Source: Lineus longissimus (taxonomy: Eukaryota; Nemertea; Pilidiophora; Heteronemertea; Lineidae). From it: DNA of 60,000 nt. Made by a program: the position numbers and the translations under genes. The notes beneath the pieces are model-generated. The model had not been told where the DNA came from and searched no databases. It was given only the letters and a program-made list of their open reading frames with translations. Positions 21,484 through 31,862 of this stretch are shown here, piece by piece. Location: the NCBI RefSeq assembly GCF_910592395.1, contig NC_088313.1, positions 13,534,437 to 13,594,436 on the forward strand. Reading direction: 5' to 3'. How positions within the stretch are numbered: position 1 is the first letter of the stretch; every line of letters starts with the position of its first letter.

Positions 21484-21776
21484 CTCACGCTTGATGCAAT
21501 GGTGTGGAACCTATCCATTCAGCGCTTGCCTAGGACAGAGTGCGGTTTACGCCTACCGTTTGTGCCAGGAGTGATGTAACCATTTAATAAATTTGAGGCT
21601 CTTTTGCGTGCTTTATGTCTGTTGGGCGTTGGTTGTTTTATTAGGTTCCAATCAATCTTGTCCGCCCTATCCGCGTGAAAATTCACTGAGACTTAGAAGT
21701 CCTGGATAAGGGGGACAGACCAATTAGAACCGAGGCTTTGCCTATAAAATATATTATATTGCAAGTTATTCTCCAA

Positions 21777-22113
21777 GTCTGACCACCCGGCAGACTATTC
21801 TTGGCCCTTCTGTATTAGAATCGAGTTCATACCGATAGTCACCCAGACATTTCGAGATCGAGAAATGCTCATTTACGGTACTCTCCTTTTCATTATAGTT
21901 CTGTCTGAGCACCCAGCAGACTTATAGATTATGTTTATTTTTGGTTCGAACACCCAGCGAACCTGATTATATTCTTTAATGTCTGATCCACCCAGCAGAC
22001 TAGACTTTTTTATCTTTAGTGTGATCCAGCGGATCTCTGATTATTTTCTCTAATGTCTGACCACCCAGCAGACTAGTTTATTTCATATCTTTGGTCCGAT
22101 TACCCAGCGAACC
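21777..22113. repeat. Array of short hairpins with ACCCAGC loop and changing stems
   Basis: At least six units with spacing of 36-126 bp. GTCTG...CAGAC at 21777-21795, 21903-21921, 21981-22000 and 22055-22073; GGTTCG...CGAACC at 21943-21963; GGTCCG...CGAACC at 22093-22113. GATCC-AGC-GGATC at 22023-22035 is a shortened unit. The loop is nearly constant (ACCACCCAG or AACACCCAG), while the stem bases change on both sides. It lies in the leader of the outer element. Confidence 0.75.
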
Positions 22114-22176
22114 ACTGATTATTTCAAATACTTTTTGTTACAAATGAGGTCCTGGATAAGGTCTGCGCTGTTCGCT

Positions 22177-22243
22177 TCCTAACGAAAGAACGACTGGACT
22201 ACGAGAATTACGCAGGTAGCGCCGTCTGGTGTTAACTTAGGAT
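22177..22243 (-). repeat. Split direct repeat A1 of the outer element (5' terminus)
   Basis: Matches 5358-5424. The next bases (CTGATATCGCACAG) are host sequence that continues in copy 2. Confidence 0.85.
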
Positions 22244-22249
22244 ATCTGA

Positions 22250-23829
22250 TATCGCACAGCGGACACATTTTCCAACTTTACTCACACACTTTCCTTCGTT
22301 TAAACAGAGTCTTTCAAGTCGGGCAACTGGGGAACATAGATCTATGGCTTTAACATCAAAGCCAACGACCATTTCGAATGACGCGCGTTGGGACAGAGCT
22401 CTCTCGGGTCACGTGGTACACCCAAGCCAATTACGCACAACTGGACTTTGAACAATAATTCTTCGATCAGCTGAACATGGCCGTTACAAACAGCCCGTTT
22501 TAAAGCAAACGCCTGCTTCAAAGTCACTGAATCTCCATAAAACTATTTATATATAATGTCAAAGATGAAACTTATACGAAAAGCGTATTTATAATTTTGC
22601 TTTTCGACAGTTTTGAGGAGAAGTGATGGCACTAGTTAGAGAATAATTATCGAAAGGCGTTTTTCTATTCCAAATCATCACATGTTTTTGTGGTTAGCAG
22701 TTTAGTATGTTGTCGGTGCTTAATGGACCATCTAAGGGTATCATATGATTACATTTGCTGTTATCTAATGGGATATTCATATCTTATTAATTTTGACTGA
22801 CTGCAACTAGTTTTATAGCAGGTTTAATTTTGCGTTCGCGGTAAAAAACTAAAAAAAAACTGAAAAAAATGCAAAACGTCTCGTTTTTTGTGGTTAGATA
22901 TTCACATGTTTAGAAAACCCATTTCACATCTATTAAAAATTTTCTTATTCAATGTATATAACTGTTATTCAATGGGATATTTGATAGTTTTATTATTTTG
23001 AAGCCAAGTTTCTAGTATATTTAGATTAGAAAACGGTTCATTTTCCCATCGATGAGCTTGTTTTGGCACACCTATAAGCACAAAGTTGTGTGAGGTATAC
23101 CGTTCCAATATTGTTGAACATGCAATTTGGCTTAAACCTTACAAACATTGTGTACATCAATTTTGGAGTCACCTCATCAGAAACAATTTACGGTATATGT
23201 TGCCATTGATTACAACCTGATTATGGATTTTTTTAACAAATTGCAAACAGATGAGAGTGCATGCAGCTTAATTGTGGTTTGATTATTGTTATGTTTGGCA
23301 AATAGCAGCTAATCAACACATCTGCCTAAATTCTTAGATCGTTCTCATCAACATGATATATTGTTGCATGTATTTGTAACCAGATAAATCATATGTGTAC
23401 CTCATGTGGAGAGTAAATATTTTTCGTTGAATTTTGGGCGTTCCAGCATTGTTTTGCACCTCAGATCAGTTTGTAGCTGAATTAAAAAGGGCTTCATCAT
23501 GGCTTCCAGTTAATTGCCCGAGAGAGCTGTGGGATCAAAGGGAACTTGCCGTGACCTGACTCTTTTTTTGAAAGACTCTGGTTTAAAGGACCATTGGCAT
23601 TATTAAGGGAAATATTACCCAGCTGTCGGCTGCCCAGTCACCTCCTGTTTTATATAGTTAGTTTCCATCAACAAATTTCACAAAAAAAGGAGAAATTCAA
23701 AATCTGACTGAATTATCGCGCTTTTCCCATGTTGATTCCGATTTGACTGGAGTTAGCTCTCCAGGCTATTTTCTTGGCGTCTGCGAAAAATTACGCAAAG
23801 GCAGCGGATTCATTATGTTCAGCATACTT
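22250..23829. other. Duplicated non-coding stretch
   Basis: AT-rich, no supported gene. Corresponds to about 43920-45490. The first 620 bp differ from copy 2 by about 20 substitutions plus several indels; the last 960 bp by about one. A minus-strand frame near 22342-22527 is longer in copy 2 and faintly ankyrin-like, but not convincing. Confidence 0.6.
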
Positions 23830-24041
23830 TTTGGCTCACCGTAGGGGAGTCTTTACAATACCGCAGTGTCCGTCGTCCGTCGTCGTCTGTCGTCGTCCGT
23901 CGTCGTCGTCGTATCCTGTTTCAAAAACAGTGGCACGTTTCTTAACCGCTAAGCCTATGAACTTGTAACTTTGTACACAGGACTCCCTTGGTCAGATGAC
24001 CTGTGACACTAAATTTCGGTCCGATCTGATTCTTAATTTGG

Positions 24042-24053
24042 CCACCAGGGGGC
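24042..24053 (+). promoter_or_regulatory. CTCF-like motif, first of seven in the satellite
   Basis: CCACCAGGGGGC fits the core CTCF consensus CCASYAGRKGGC at every position. Same-strand repeats at 24343, 24643 (last base T), 25176, 25478, 25737 and 26040 (last base T). Binding is not shown by sequence alone. Confidence 0.5.
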
Positions 24054-24184
24054 CGAATGTAGATATCTAAAAAGTGTGATATCTCGCTTATTAATGACTT
24101 GTTTGGAATGAAATTTTTGTGGTAGGTACTCATAGCAAGGATACATCATATATCATACGGGTTTTTAATTTGACCTACTTTTCA

Positions 24185-24199
24185 AGGTCACAGAGGTCA
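24185..24199 (+). promoter_or_regulatory. AGGTCA direct repeat with 3-bp spacer in satellite monomer
   Basis: AGGTCA-CAG-AGGTCA is a DR3 nuclear-receptor-type site. Degenerate versions recur in the other monomers (near 24487, 24788, 25577, 25882). Possibly only part of the monomer consensus. Confidence 0.35.
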
Positions 24200-24834
24200 A
24201 ATGGCGTAAATTGGCTGTTTCAGTGTAACTATGGCACGTTTTTCAACCTCCACAGCTATGAACTTGAAACTTAGTACATATAACCCCCTATACCAGATAA
24301 CCTCTGGTGCTGAATTTCGGTCTGATCTGATTCTCAACTTGGCCACCAGGGGGCCGAATGTGGATACCTAAAAAGTGTGATAATTCGCTTATCAATAACT
24401 TGTTTTCAATAAAACTTTCGTGGTGGGTACTCATAGCAAGGATACATCATTATCGTACGGGTTTTTAATTTGACCTACTTTTCAAGGTTGCAGAGGTCAA
24501 ATGGCATAAATTGGCTGTTTCAGTGTAACTATGGCACGTTTCTCAACCGCCACAGCTATGAACTTGAAACTTGGTACATATAACCCCCTATATCAGATAA
24601 CCTCTTGTGCTGAATATCGGTCCGATCTGATTCTCAATTTGGCCACCAGGGGGTCGAATGTGGATATCTAAAAAGTGTGATATCTCGCTTATTGATGACT
24701 TGTTTTCGATAAAACTTTTGTGGTAGGTACTCATAGCAAGGATACATCATATATCATATGGGTTTTTAATTTGACCTACTTGTCGAGGTCACAGAGGTCA
24801 CAACGCAGACACAGATATGGCCGAAATTGCATGT

Positions 24835-24905
24835 TTTGTGTTTTTCGTGTTGTGGCAATCCAAAGGTCGTGAGTTCAAACCCCGGTCAGGGACGGCCAAA
24901 AATAT
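24835..24905 (+). repeat. SINE-like 3' piece with tRNA B box
   Basis: Between the two satellite blocks. GTGAGTTCAAACCCCGG resembles a tRNA-derived B box and is followed by GTCAGGGACGG and a T-rich tail. No matching A box can be pointed out with confidence. Confidence 0.4.
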
Positions 24906-26130
24906 TTTTTTATTTTATTATTTTTTATCTTTTCCCTTTTGTCTTTTCTGACCTGTATCTTACATTTTCTTGATTTTTGGCTCACCGTAGGGGAGTCTTA
25001 TGTAATACCGCAGTGTCCGTCGTCCGTCGTCGTCGTCCGTCGTCGTATCCTATTTAAAAAACAGTGGCACGTTTCTTAACCGCTAGGGCTATGAACTTAA
25101 AACTTTGTACACAGCACCCCCTAGGTCAGGTGACCTCTGACACTGAATTTCGGTCTGATCTGATTCTCAACTTGGCCACCAGGGGGCCAAATGTCGATAT
25201 CTAAAAAGTGTGATATCTCGCTTATTAGTGACTTGTTTTCGATGAAACTGGTGTTGTAGGTACTCATAGCAAATATACATCTTCTATCTTACGGGTTTTT
25301 AATTTGACCTGCTTTTCAAGTTCACAGAGGTCATATGGCGTAAATTGGCCGTTAGAGTGTAAACTATGGCACGTTTCTTAACCACTAAAGCTATGAACTT
25401 GAAACTTGGTACATATAACCCCCTATATCACATAGCCTCTGGTGCTGAATTTCAGTTTGATCTGATTCTCAACTTTGCCACCAGGGGGCCAAAAGTGGAT
25501 ATCTAATTTTTATGGTAGGTACTCTTAGGAAGAATACATCACATGTCTTACGGGTTTTCAATTTGACCTACTTTTCAAGGTCACAGAGGTCATATGGCGT
25601 AAATTGGCCGTTGGAGTGTAAACTATGGCACGTTTCTTAACCAGTAAAGCTATGAACTTGAAACTTGGTGCATATAACCCCCTACATCAGATAACCTTTG
25701 ATGCCGAATTTTGGCCTGATCTGATTCTTTATTCGGCCACCAGGGGGCCATAATGGAAAAAGGAAGAAGTGCAATATCTTGCTTATTTGAGTGAATTGTT
25801 TTCGATAAAATTTTTATGGCAGGGACTTCTAGCAAGGATACACCACATGTCCTACGATTTTTGGATTTGACCTCCTTTTCTAGGTCAGAGAGGTCAAATG
25901 GCGTAAATTGGCCATTAGAGTGTAACTATGGCACGTTTCTTAACTGCTGAAGCTATGAACTTGAAAGTTGGTACATGTAACCCCCTACATCAGATAATCT
26001 CTGACACCGAATTTTGGCCTCATCTGATTCTTGATTTGGCCACCAGGGGGTCAAAACTGAAAAAGTAGGACGTGCAATATCTTGCTTATTAATGACTTTT
26101 TTTCGATGAATTTTTTATTGCAGGGACTCT

Positions 26131-28160
26131 TAGCAATCACACGATATTGATCTTGTTGATGTCATAGACAATTATTGGTTGGATCATAAACTTATATATA
26201 CTGCCCTGTCTTATTACTTGACATCAATACACATCTAAAAATCAATACACATCTAAAAAAAGTCTTCATGCCTGATTGTGTTCACCATATTCACCTCTAA
26301 ACTAAGCATGATCCTGCCTACTAAAAGATGTATACGGTGAGCACAATGGCCCCTGGCCGTTTCATTTTTGTGCAAATAACGACCACTTTTGAGGTCATTC
26401 GAAGGACTCTAATTGGGAGAAAATCGGGGGAAACTTACCGAATGCGGCGAGGTCAGGTTCTCACTTTTGAAGAGGGTAAATGCAATTTCCATCGCCAGGT
26501 AGTCCACAGTGCTGATGGCGCTTGATTACCCCGCAACCAGCTGCGACGATAAATGGAAATGACGAAGTGGGATGACGTAACTCGGATCTCGGCGTGCACT
26601 CACGTGGCGAGAAAGGTCTTTCGCGCCAGGACTTGTAACACATAACGCGTTTTTCTACTACCTTCGAGCTGAAACAGAATTGGAAAGCAGCAAACACGTT
26701 CAGAAAAAGGGTTTACTGATGAACCAGAATAAGAACAAACATACTACAATAAAAAGCCGACCATTTGATTTCTTTAAAGGACCAACTTAGTTTTCATTGC
26801 CTATCACCAATTTAAGCATTGTCTTGGTCACATTTTGCTTCATGGTTTGGCGTCATTGGTATAATTGTCACATATAGGGTCCTCCAAATACTATTGTTCA
26901 TCACGTTCACAAAACCGGTTTTTCGATGACATTTTCAACAAAAACTTGTGACCAACCTAGATGTGCACCTCACGAACAAAGGCTCGTCCTTGCTAACATG
27001 CAGTCGACATTACGTCTATTCAACATTTAAAAAAAACAAATAAACCTAGTACATTCATTTTATTTGATAACTCACACAACGTAGTGAGTCTAATGGTTAC
27101 GTATACACTGCATGTAAAGTGTAAACAAAATGCATATATCCATCATGTCCATCGAATCTGAAAAAAATTGTGCAGACCCATGACAATTCTTGTTCCGGTT
27201 TTTCGTGCACTGCTACCGTCCCCTAACGCCCCTCCAAAGACTCAACTTAGGAATGCACCGAAGTACCGGCAGCGTCTGGAGCAAGTGGCGGCGGCAAGGG
27301 AAAGGAAAATTCAAAATGAAAGGGGAAAAAAACACTTCGACAAGACGTGACGGAAAAGGTCAATGTTGGTCTTTTTGCCCCGAACTTTACATTTGTTTTA
27401 ATGTTGGATTGATGCTAATAGAAAATAAACTAATCAAAAGTCAAATTATTGAAATGATAATCTCTTTTAGTGACAATATTTCATGTTTTTTACAAATTCC
27501 ATCTGGTTCGAAAAACCAAAAATAATAACTTGTTCATTTCCACTCTTCCCGGGCAGCTTGTCTTTTGAAGCAGTTAATTGTTTTTATTAACAAACATGCA
27601 ATTTCTCTCCGCACAAAGATGAAAACAACATTGACCAGCGAGTGGATAACTTTCTGCATTTGTCAATTCATCTGTAAACTACCCTCAGTGGACTAAAATC
27701 ATTATATTTGTTCTGAAATTGATTGTTTGGTGTGGGTGAATGTTCGGTTTCATTGTGTACTACAGGGTGTCTCCCAAAGAAAGTATAACCACCTCATTCA
27801 TTTGCGATGAAAAGGATGGTTAATGGTTAAAGTTAGCATCAGCATCAAAATCTAAAGTCATGGTTGTGTTAGCTATAGCATATGAGAAGGAAGGGTCATG
27901 GTTGGGGTTAGCTATAGCATGAAAAGCCTGAGTAATTGTTGGAGTTAGCGATAGCATCAAAATCAATCGCTTCCCCCCATTTCTCTTGCTAAAACATGTA
28001 AGAAGGATGAGGCTTTGGGGGACTACCCCAATGCACTGGCTAAAACACGTCAGAAGGACGGGGATGGGGGGGGGGGGGGCTCCCCATGTCAAACAGTTGT
28101 GTGAGTTCACTAGAGCTTGAGCTTACACATATTAGAAATATGATAAAAAAAGTGAAAGTC
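26131..28160. other. Non-coding stretch
   Basis: From 26372 it is shared with copy 2 (from 45501). No gene supported. Contains GCATCA/TTAGCTATAGCAT-type short imperfect repeats (27830-27965) and a G-run (28067-28079) whose length differs between the copies. Confidence 0.55.
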
Positions 28161-28167
28161 AAAGCTA

Positions 28168-28389
28168 CAGAATTTTGTGTAGCCCTGAATAATCGTACCG
28201 AACGAGAATATATCGATATCTAGAGAAATGAGAAAGCTACAAGCAAGGACAGGCAAGCGACAGACGTCTAGCCTGTCTCAGAATTTTGTGTAGCCCTGAC
28301 AAATCGTACCGAACGAGAATATATCGATATCTAGAGAAATTAGAAAGCTACAAGCAAGGACAGGCAAGCGACAGACGTCTAGCCTGTCG
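28168..28389 (+). repeat. Two tandem 111-bp units
   Basis: Unit 1 28168-28278, unit 2 28279-28389, nearly identical. Each contains ATATCGATATCTAGAG and ends in GACAGGC...GCCTGTC, a 7-bp stem enclosing the palindrome AGACGTCT. Confidence 0.85.
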
Positions 28390-28395
28390 GAAAAG

Positions 28396-28422
28396 GAGCC
28401 TAACGTACATATCGTTAGGCTC
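28396..28422. other. Perfect 10-bp hairpin
   Basis: GAGCCTAACG, loop TACATAT, CGTTAGGCTC. Lies directly after the 111-bp units and is conserved in copy 2 (47525-47551). No gene end is adjacent to explain it. Confidence 0.7.
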
Positions 28423-28625
28423 GTGATGAAGGGCTCTTTGTCCTTGATATGCACGTGAAATAAAATGAACGTGAAAAACGTGAAAACAGTGTTTTAAATT
28501 CTTTTGGACGCTTGGGGAGAATTGTCTTAGTCATACTGTGAGTGCCGACGCCAACACCGAAAACGTCGCGGGAAAAAGCCGAATCAAAGAATGCTTTTTT
28601 TGTTTTGATTGCTGTGTATATATAT

Positions 28626-29494
28626 CGGTTGTCAAAAAAATTGAACCGCTTTTTGACAAGTATTTGATCAGCGATAGATTAACCGAATTCATTGAAGACT
28701 TTCACAGAGCAACCTTAGTGTATCATCAACTAGTCCGCAAATATCTAATAGATCGGTCACAAATTATGCGAGTACATGTACATGTACATGTATTGTAAAA
28801 TTCAATACAGCATGCAGTATCAGTGCTACGCAATATGACCTTCATCATGTTCATGCCAGCTGCCAGGTATTGGCATTTGTTAATCAGTCTGGGTGTCAGG
28901 TCTATTGAAGGGCTTCAGCTCCAGTTCTTTTTGCACCCTTTGCACAACAGACTTGCTCACTTGTAGATCGCTTGCAAATTCTCTAACAGATTTCTGGGAC
29001 CGTGGGTTCTCTTCCTGGGATTGAATCTATCAGTTCCTCAACATGGTCTTTATTTTCTCCGAACAATGCAGTCTTGGGTCTCCCATTGCCAATTTTACGT
29101 GCTACTGACCTGTAGTGCGTATTTTAACAATAAGTCTATTTACAGTGACATGACTCAACTCCTTGCCTAACATCCTTTACGATCCTTCATCTATCCCATC
29201 CTTTATCATTGAAACAGTTTTCAAGGGTAACCGTATCACTTTCACTCAAATGTATGGTGGATCCTTTGAAACTGAAACTTTGGACATAACTGATTTTGGA
29301 TACAGACGACAATGAAAAAATCAATAGACTTGACATCCAGGCAGACACTGATTGACATATACCAACACCTATTTTGCAGACCTGGTGATCATGATGATAC
29401 CCTCAGGTTACTCTGTGAAAGTTTTCAATGAATTCGGTTATTCGATCGCTGAGAAAATACTTGTCAAAACCGATTAACTTTTTTGGGATACCCG
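28626..29494 (-). mobile_element. Internally deleted Tc1/mariner-like element
   Basis: Inverted repeats of about 90 bp (28626-28712 and 29411-29494), outer bases CGGTTGTC / CGGGTATCCC, flanked by TATATATA as expected for TA insertion. The interior (about 870 bp in total) carries only the DNA-binding part of a transposase on the minus strand. Confidence 0.8.
28890..29180 (-). pseudogene. Tc1/mariner transposase N-terminal fragment
   Basis: The helix-turn-helix region is readable: VNRLIVKIRTTGSVARK, then NGRPKTA (the GRP linker of Tc1-type transposases), then a second helix-turn-helix-like stretch with VREFASDLQVSKSVVQRV in another frame. A one-base deletion near 29110 breaks the frame in this copy; copy 2 keeps the base. 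The catalytic DDE domain is absent. Confidence 0.7.
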
Positions 29495-29857
29495 ATATAT
29501 ATACGGAGGCGAGACAATTGAATTGTGAGTTAGACAGTTGATGTTTAATTATCTTTGTTCAACAAGGTATATCAAAGAAATCGTGGTGAGTTCTAAAGAC
29601 ATCAGAAACAACTCAGGAAGCACGGGTTTTCCATTTAACTCGAAGTTATTTCAAAGTTGTTAACTGTGTTCAGGGAGATACAAAAGTTCGTGCATTCCTT
29701 TCTGTATTACAAGTATTAAATTGCCGGAGCATTTTATAATCTATATCGATTGTCAATAGGAGACAAAATAATGTGCAATAGAATTTGAATTTGAAAATGA
29801 CTTTTGTATTTTAATTCTGATTATCTCGTATTCGACATAGGGAATGAATTGCCGAGA

Positions 29858-30865
29858 ATGAGTTACAAAGTGCATGAGATGCGGCCCGGCTTCAATCGTC
29901 GTAAAAAGGATTTCCCATGGATTGGAGTCTTTTTTGACAAGTACACTAACCGATATATCGTAATGGAAATAAGGACTAGGCGACGGTCGCATTTCCACCT
30001 CCTTTATCTAAATCGGGGGCGTTATGTCACAAAACAGTTATTCAAATCTGCTGGAAGTTCAATCAACAAGCTCCTGTGCATCAGCAAATTATATATTATG
30101 AAGGCTTATTTCGTATTTTTTAGTAAAACCAGACCAATAGAATGTCCGAGAATATTTGACCGTAATGGCATTCATTTGGGTTTCTACACTATGGAACTGC
30201 CCACTCAGAGTCGGAACATTGAGCTTGTTTGGGTTTCGCATATAGAACACAATGAGTTGACTGGGCAAGCATTCGTTATATACGTTTACCGAACAGTTGA
30301 AAATAAACAAAAGAGTTACTACGCATTTGGTGTTTTCCAGATCGCTGTAAAAAACGGTTTGGGAGATGAATTTAACTACACTCTGACAGCGGGGAAGGAG
30401 CTGGACGTGCATATTATGCCAAGACTTCTTCACCGTTTACCGTGGAAACTGTTATTTTCCGTCTTCGTAACCGCAAGTGAGGATGTACTTGTTACCATGT
30501 GGAACTGCGTACATCTCTTTACCAAAAGGAGCTTCTACCAGCAGAAAGTCCCAATAATAGCCAACACAAAAATGCGCGATTGGAGTTTTAAACGGGGATT
30601 TTATCGCATAAGGTGGGACAGCGCCAACCAAATAATGATGCTAGCAAATCAAGTGAACAAAGTGAGGAGAGATTTGATTGTGACCTATGTTCCTATTCAG
30701 AAAAACTTTCCACACTATTGGTATTATAGAAAGAGTTACCAATCGACGATAATTTCAGATGTTAATATGATTGCCGGTGGCCGGAACGGATCTTTTGTAG
30801 CTTATCTTTCATCTGGCCGGTTGCATCTGAAGTTCTATCACTTGATATATGCAGGGTTGTTTTAA
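29858..30865 (+). CDS. Unrecognised 336-codon ORF, copy 1
   Basis: Open from 29801. The first ATG is at 29858 (MSYKVHEMRPGF), and an AG at 29838-29839 could be a splice acceptor feeding it. The product is rich in Tyr/Phe/Arg and alternates hydrophobic residues in a beta-strand-like rhythm (for example YIVMEIRTRRRSHFHLLYLN, WKLLFSVFVTASEDVLVTMW). No signal peptide, transmembrane helix or catalytic motif stands out, and I do not recognise the family. In copy 2 the frame is intact with three amino-acid changes (E/K, K/N, Y/F) and one silent change. That ratio gives no sign of strong selection since duplication, but the length without stops is unusual in this AT-rich region. It may be a last exon or an intronless gene. 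Confidence 0.5.
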   Translation: MSYKVHEMRPGFNRRKKDFPWIGVFFDKYTNRYIVMEIRTRRRSHFHLLYLNRGRYVTKQLFKSAGSSINKLLCISKLYIMKAYFVFFSKTRPIECPRIFDRNGIHLGFYTMELPTQSRNIELVWVSHIEHNELTGQAFVIYVYRTVENKQKSYYAFGVFQIAVKNGLGDEFNYTLTAGKELDVHIMPRLLHRLPWKLLFSVFVTASEDVLVTMWNCVHLFTKRSFYQQKVPIIANTKMRDWSFKRGFYRIRWDSANQIMMLANQVNKVRRDLIVTYVPIQKNFPHYWYYRKSYQSTIISDVNMIAGGRNGSFVAYLSSGRLHLKFYHLIYAGLF

Positions 30866-30954
30866 GGAGAATAGTGCGACAATATTTGAATTGCATATCG
30901 AATTTAGTATCATTATTTTGAGTTTCCCTCAGGTTGTCAGTAAACCCAGACACC

Positions 30955-31010
30955 CATGCCGACTTATCGGCGGTGAATATCAGTCCTTAAGTCGACGGTG
31001 GATCGGCATG
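30955..31010. other. Inverted repeat CATGCCGA...TCGGCATG
   Basis: 8-bp perfect stem around 40 nt, 90 bp after the ORF stop. Related pieces (GCCGA-TTA-CGGC-GTGAA) recur at 37207 and 56350, and as a partial match at 56765, so this is a small dispersed repeat. Confidence 0.5.
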
Positions 31011-31214
31011 AGACACCCGGGATCATTAATTATTATGAGTTTTAACACCTACACTTTAATTGGTCTCTTGCATTCACTAGTAGGAGGCTTTTTCTGACTT
31101 ATAAACGGTTTCTCTAACTTTTTCCTGATTTCTCCGACATTTCTCCGACATTGTCCGGCTTTGTCAAAAAGGTCGGATTTCCATAAAACCTGTGAAAAAA
31201 ATATGTCTTCCCAA

Positions 31215-31405
31215 AGGTATACGGTAAAAAAAGCAACGGAAAAAGGCAACGGAAAAAAAGCCCGGTATAAAAAGACAACAGGTAAAAAAGGTAACAAAAA
31301 AAGACAACGGGTAAAAAAAGCAACGGTAAAAAAGACAACGGGTAAAAAAAGCAACGGAAAAAAAGACAACCATCTAGGTAAAAAAGACAACAGGTAAAAA
31401 AAATG
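31215..31405 (+). repeat. Minisatellite, GGTAAAAAAG-AACG units
   Basis: Imperfect units of 13-15 bp of the type GGTAAAAAAGACAACG. One frame reads Lys/Thr/Gly/Asn-rich without stops, an effect of composition. Copy 2 has one extra 15-bp unit. A two-unit outlier is at 31683-31727. Confidence 0.85.
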
Positions 31406-31862
31406 ACTACAATCAAAGAGGATCCAAGTAATGTAAATGTGTTGGTGACTTTGACCCTTCTTGCGCTTAACATACCTATACATGTCATTGCATGTAGATG
31501 AACGTGTTCAATGGTCTAGGACTTCAACTTTAGAGTCACGAGAATAGCAGATCAAGAACGTCAAGCTGTCTTCAATGCGGAAATCTCCTTTGCCACAACA
31601 AACAATTTTTAATTGAAATCTAGTATAACCATCAGTATCAAACTGATTCTTCGAATTCCCAAGTCCACACTATAGGCTGATAGGTATACGGTAAAAAAAG
31701 CAACGGAAAAAAAGACAACGGAAAAACCATACTTTATCTAAATTTGGTTACGCTATGAGTGCGGCGTTGACAAAAGCGGAACATTCATTTTCCAGTCGTT
31801 GCCAGAATAAATATCGATTTTCGCTGAAATCGGGACAAACGCAGAAGAAATGTACATGTGGA

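Larger units (their letters stand above)
5119..22243 (-). mobile_element. Ngaro/PAT-like tyrosine-recombinase retroelement (outer layer of nest)
   Basis: The ends are set by the empty site in copy 2 (around 43920). On the minus strand the order is repeat A1 (22177-22243), leader, gag, RT-RNase H, recombinase, then B1 (5425-5500), A2 (5358-5424) and B2 (5119-5195). A1-ORFs-B1-A2-B2 is the split-direct-repeat plan known for Ngaro and PAT elements. Like other YR elements it shows no clear target duplication. About 9.1 kb of its 17.1 kb is later insertion (8582-12385 and 12612-17942); a LINE 3' end (21078-21483) and a LINE-UTR piece (5834-6293) also sit inside. Several stops and frameshifts show that it is decayed. 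Confidence 0.85.
23830..26130 (+). repeat. Satellite of about 300 bp monomers, two blocks
   Basis: Seven monomers, anchored at TGGCACGTTT near 23931, 24232, 24532, 25065, 25367, 25626 and 25929 (periods 259-303). Each block starts with the same leader (GGCTCACCGTAGGGGAGTCT, then a CCGTCGTCG trinucleotide run) at 23831 and 24978. All monomers contain CCACCAGGGGG(C/T), and most contain AGGTCA-like half sites. No protein coding. The block is absent from copy 2, where a T-run joins the flanks. Confidence 0.9.

Noticed and set aside
23830-26130. CRISPR-like array
   Set aside because: Units are 300-bp diverged monomers without spacer structure, in a eukaryotic context.
31161-31397. Lysine-rich histone-like ORF on the plus strand
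   Set aside because: Composition of the minisatellite only; unit number varies between copies and there is no start context.
31049-31488. Leucine/phenylalanine-rich membrane-like ORFs on the minus strand
   Set aside because: They are the complement of the GGTAAAAAAG minisatellite; the hydrophobic look comes from TTT/CTT repeats.
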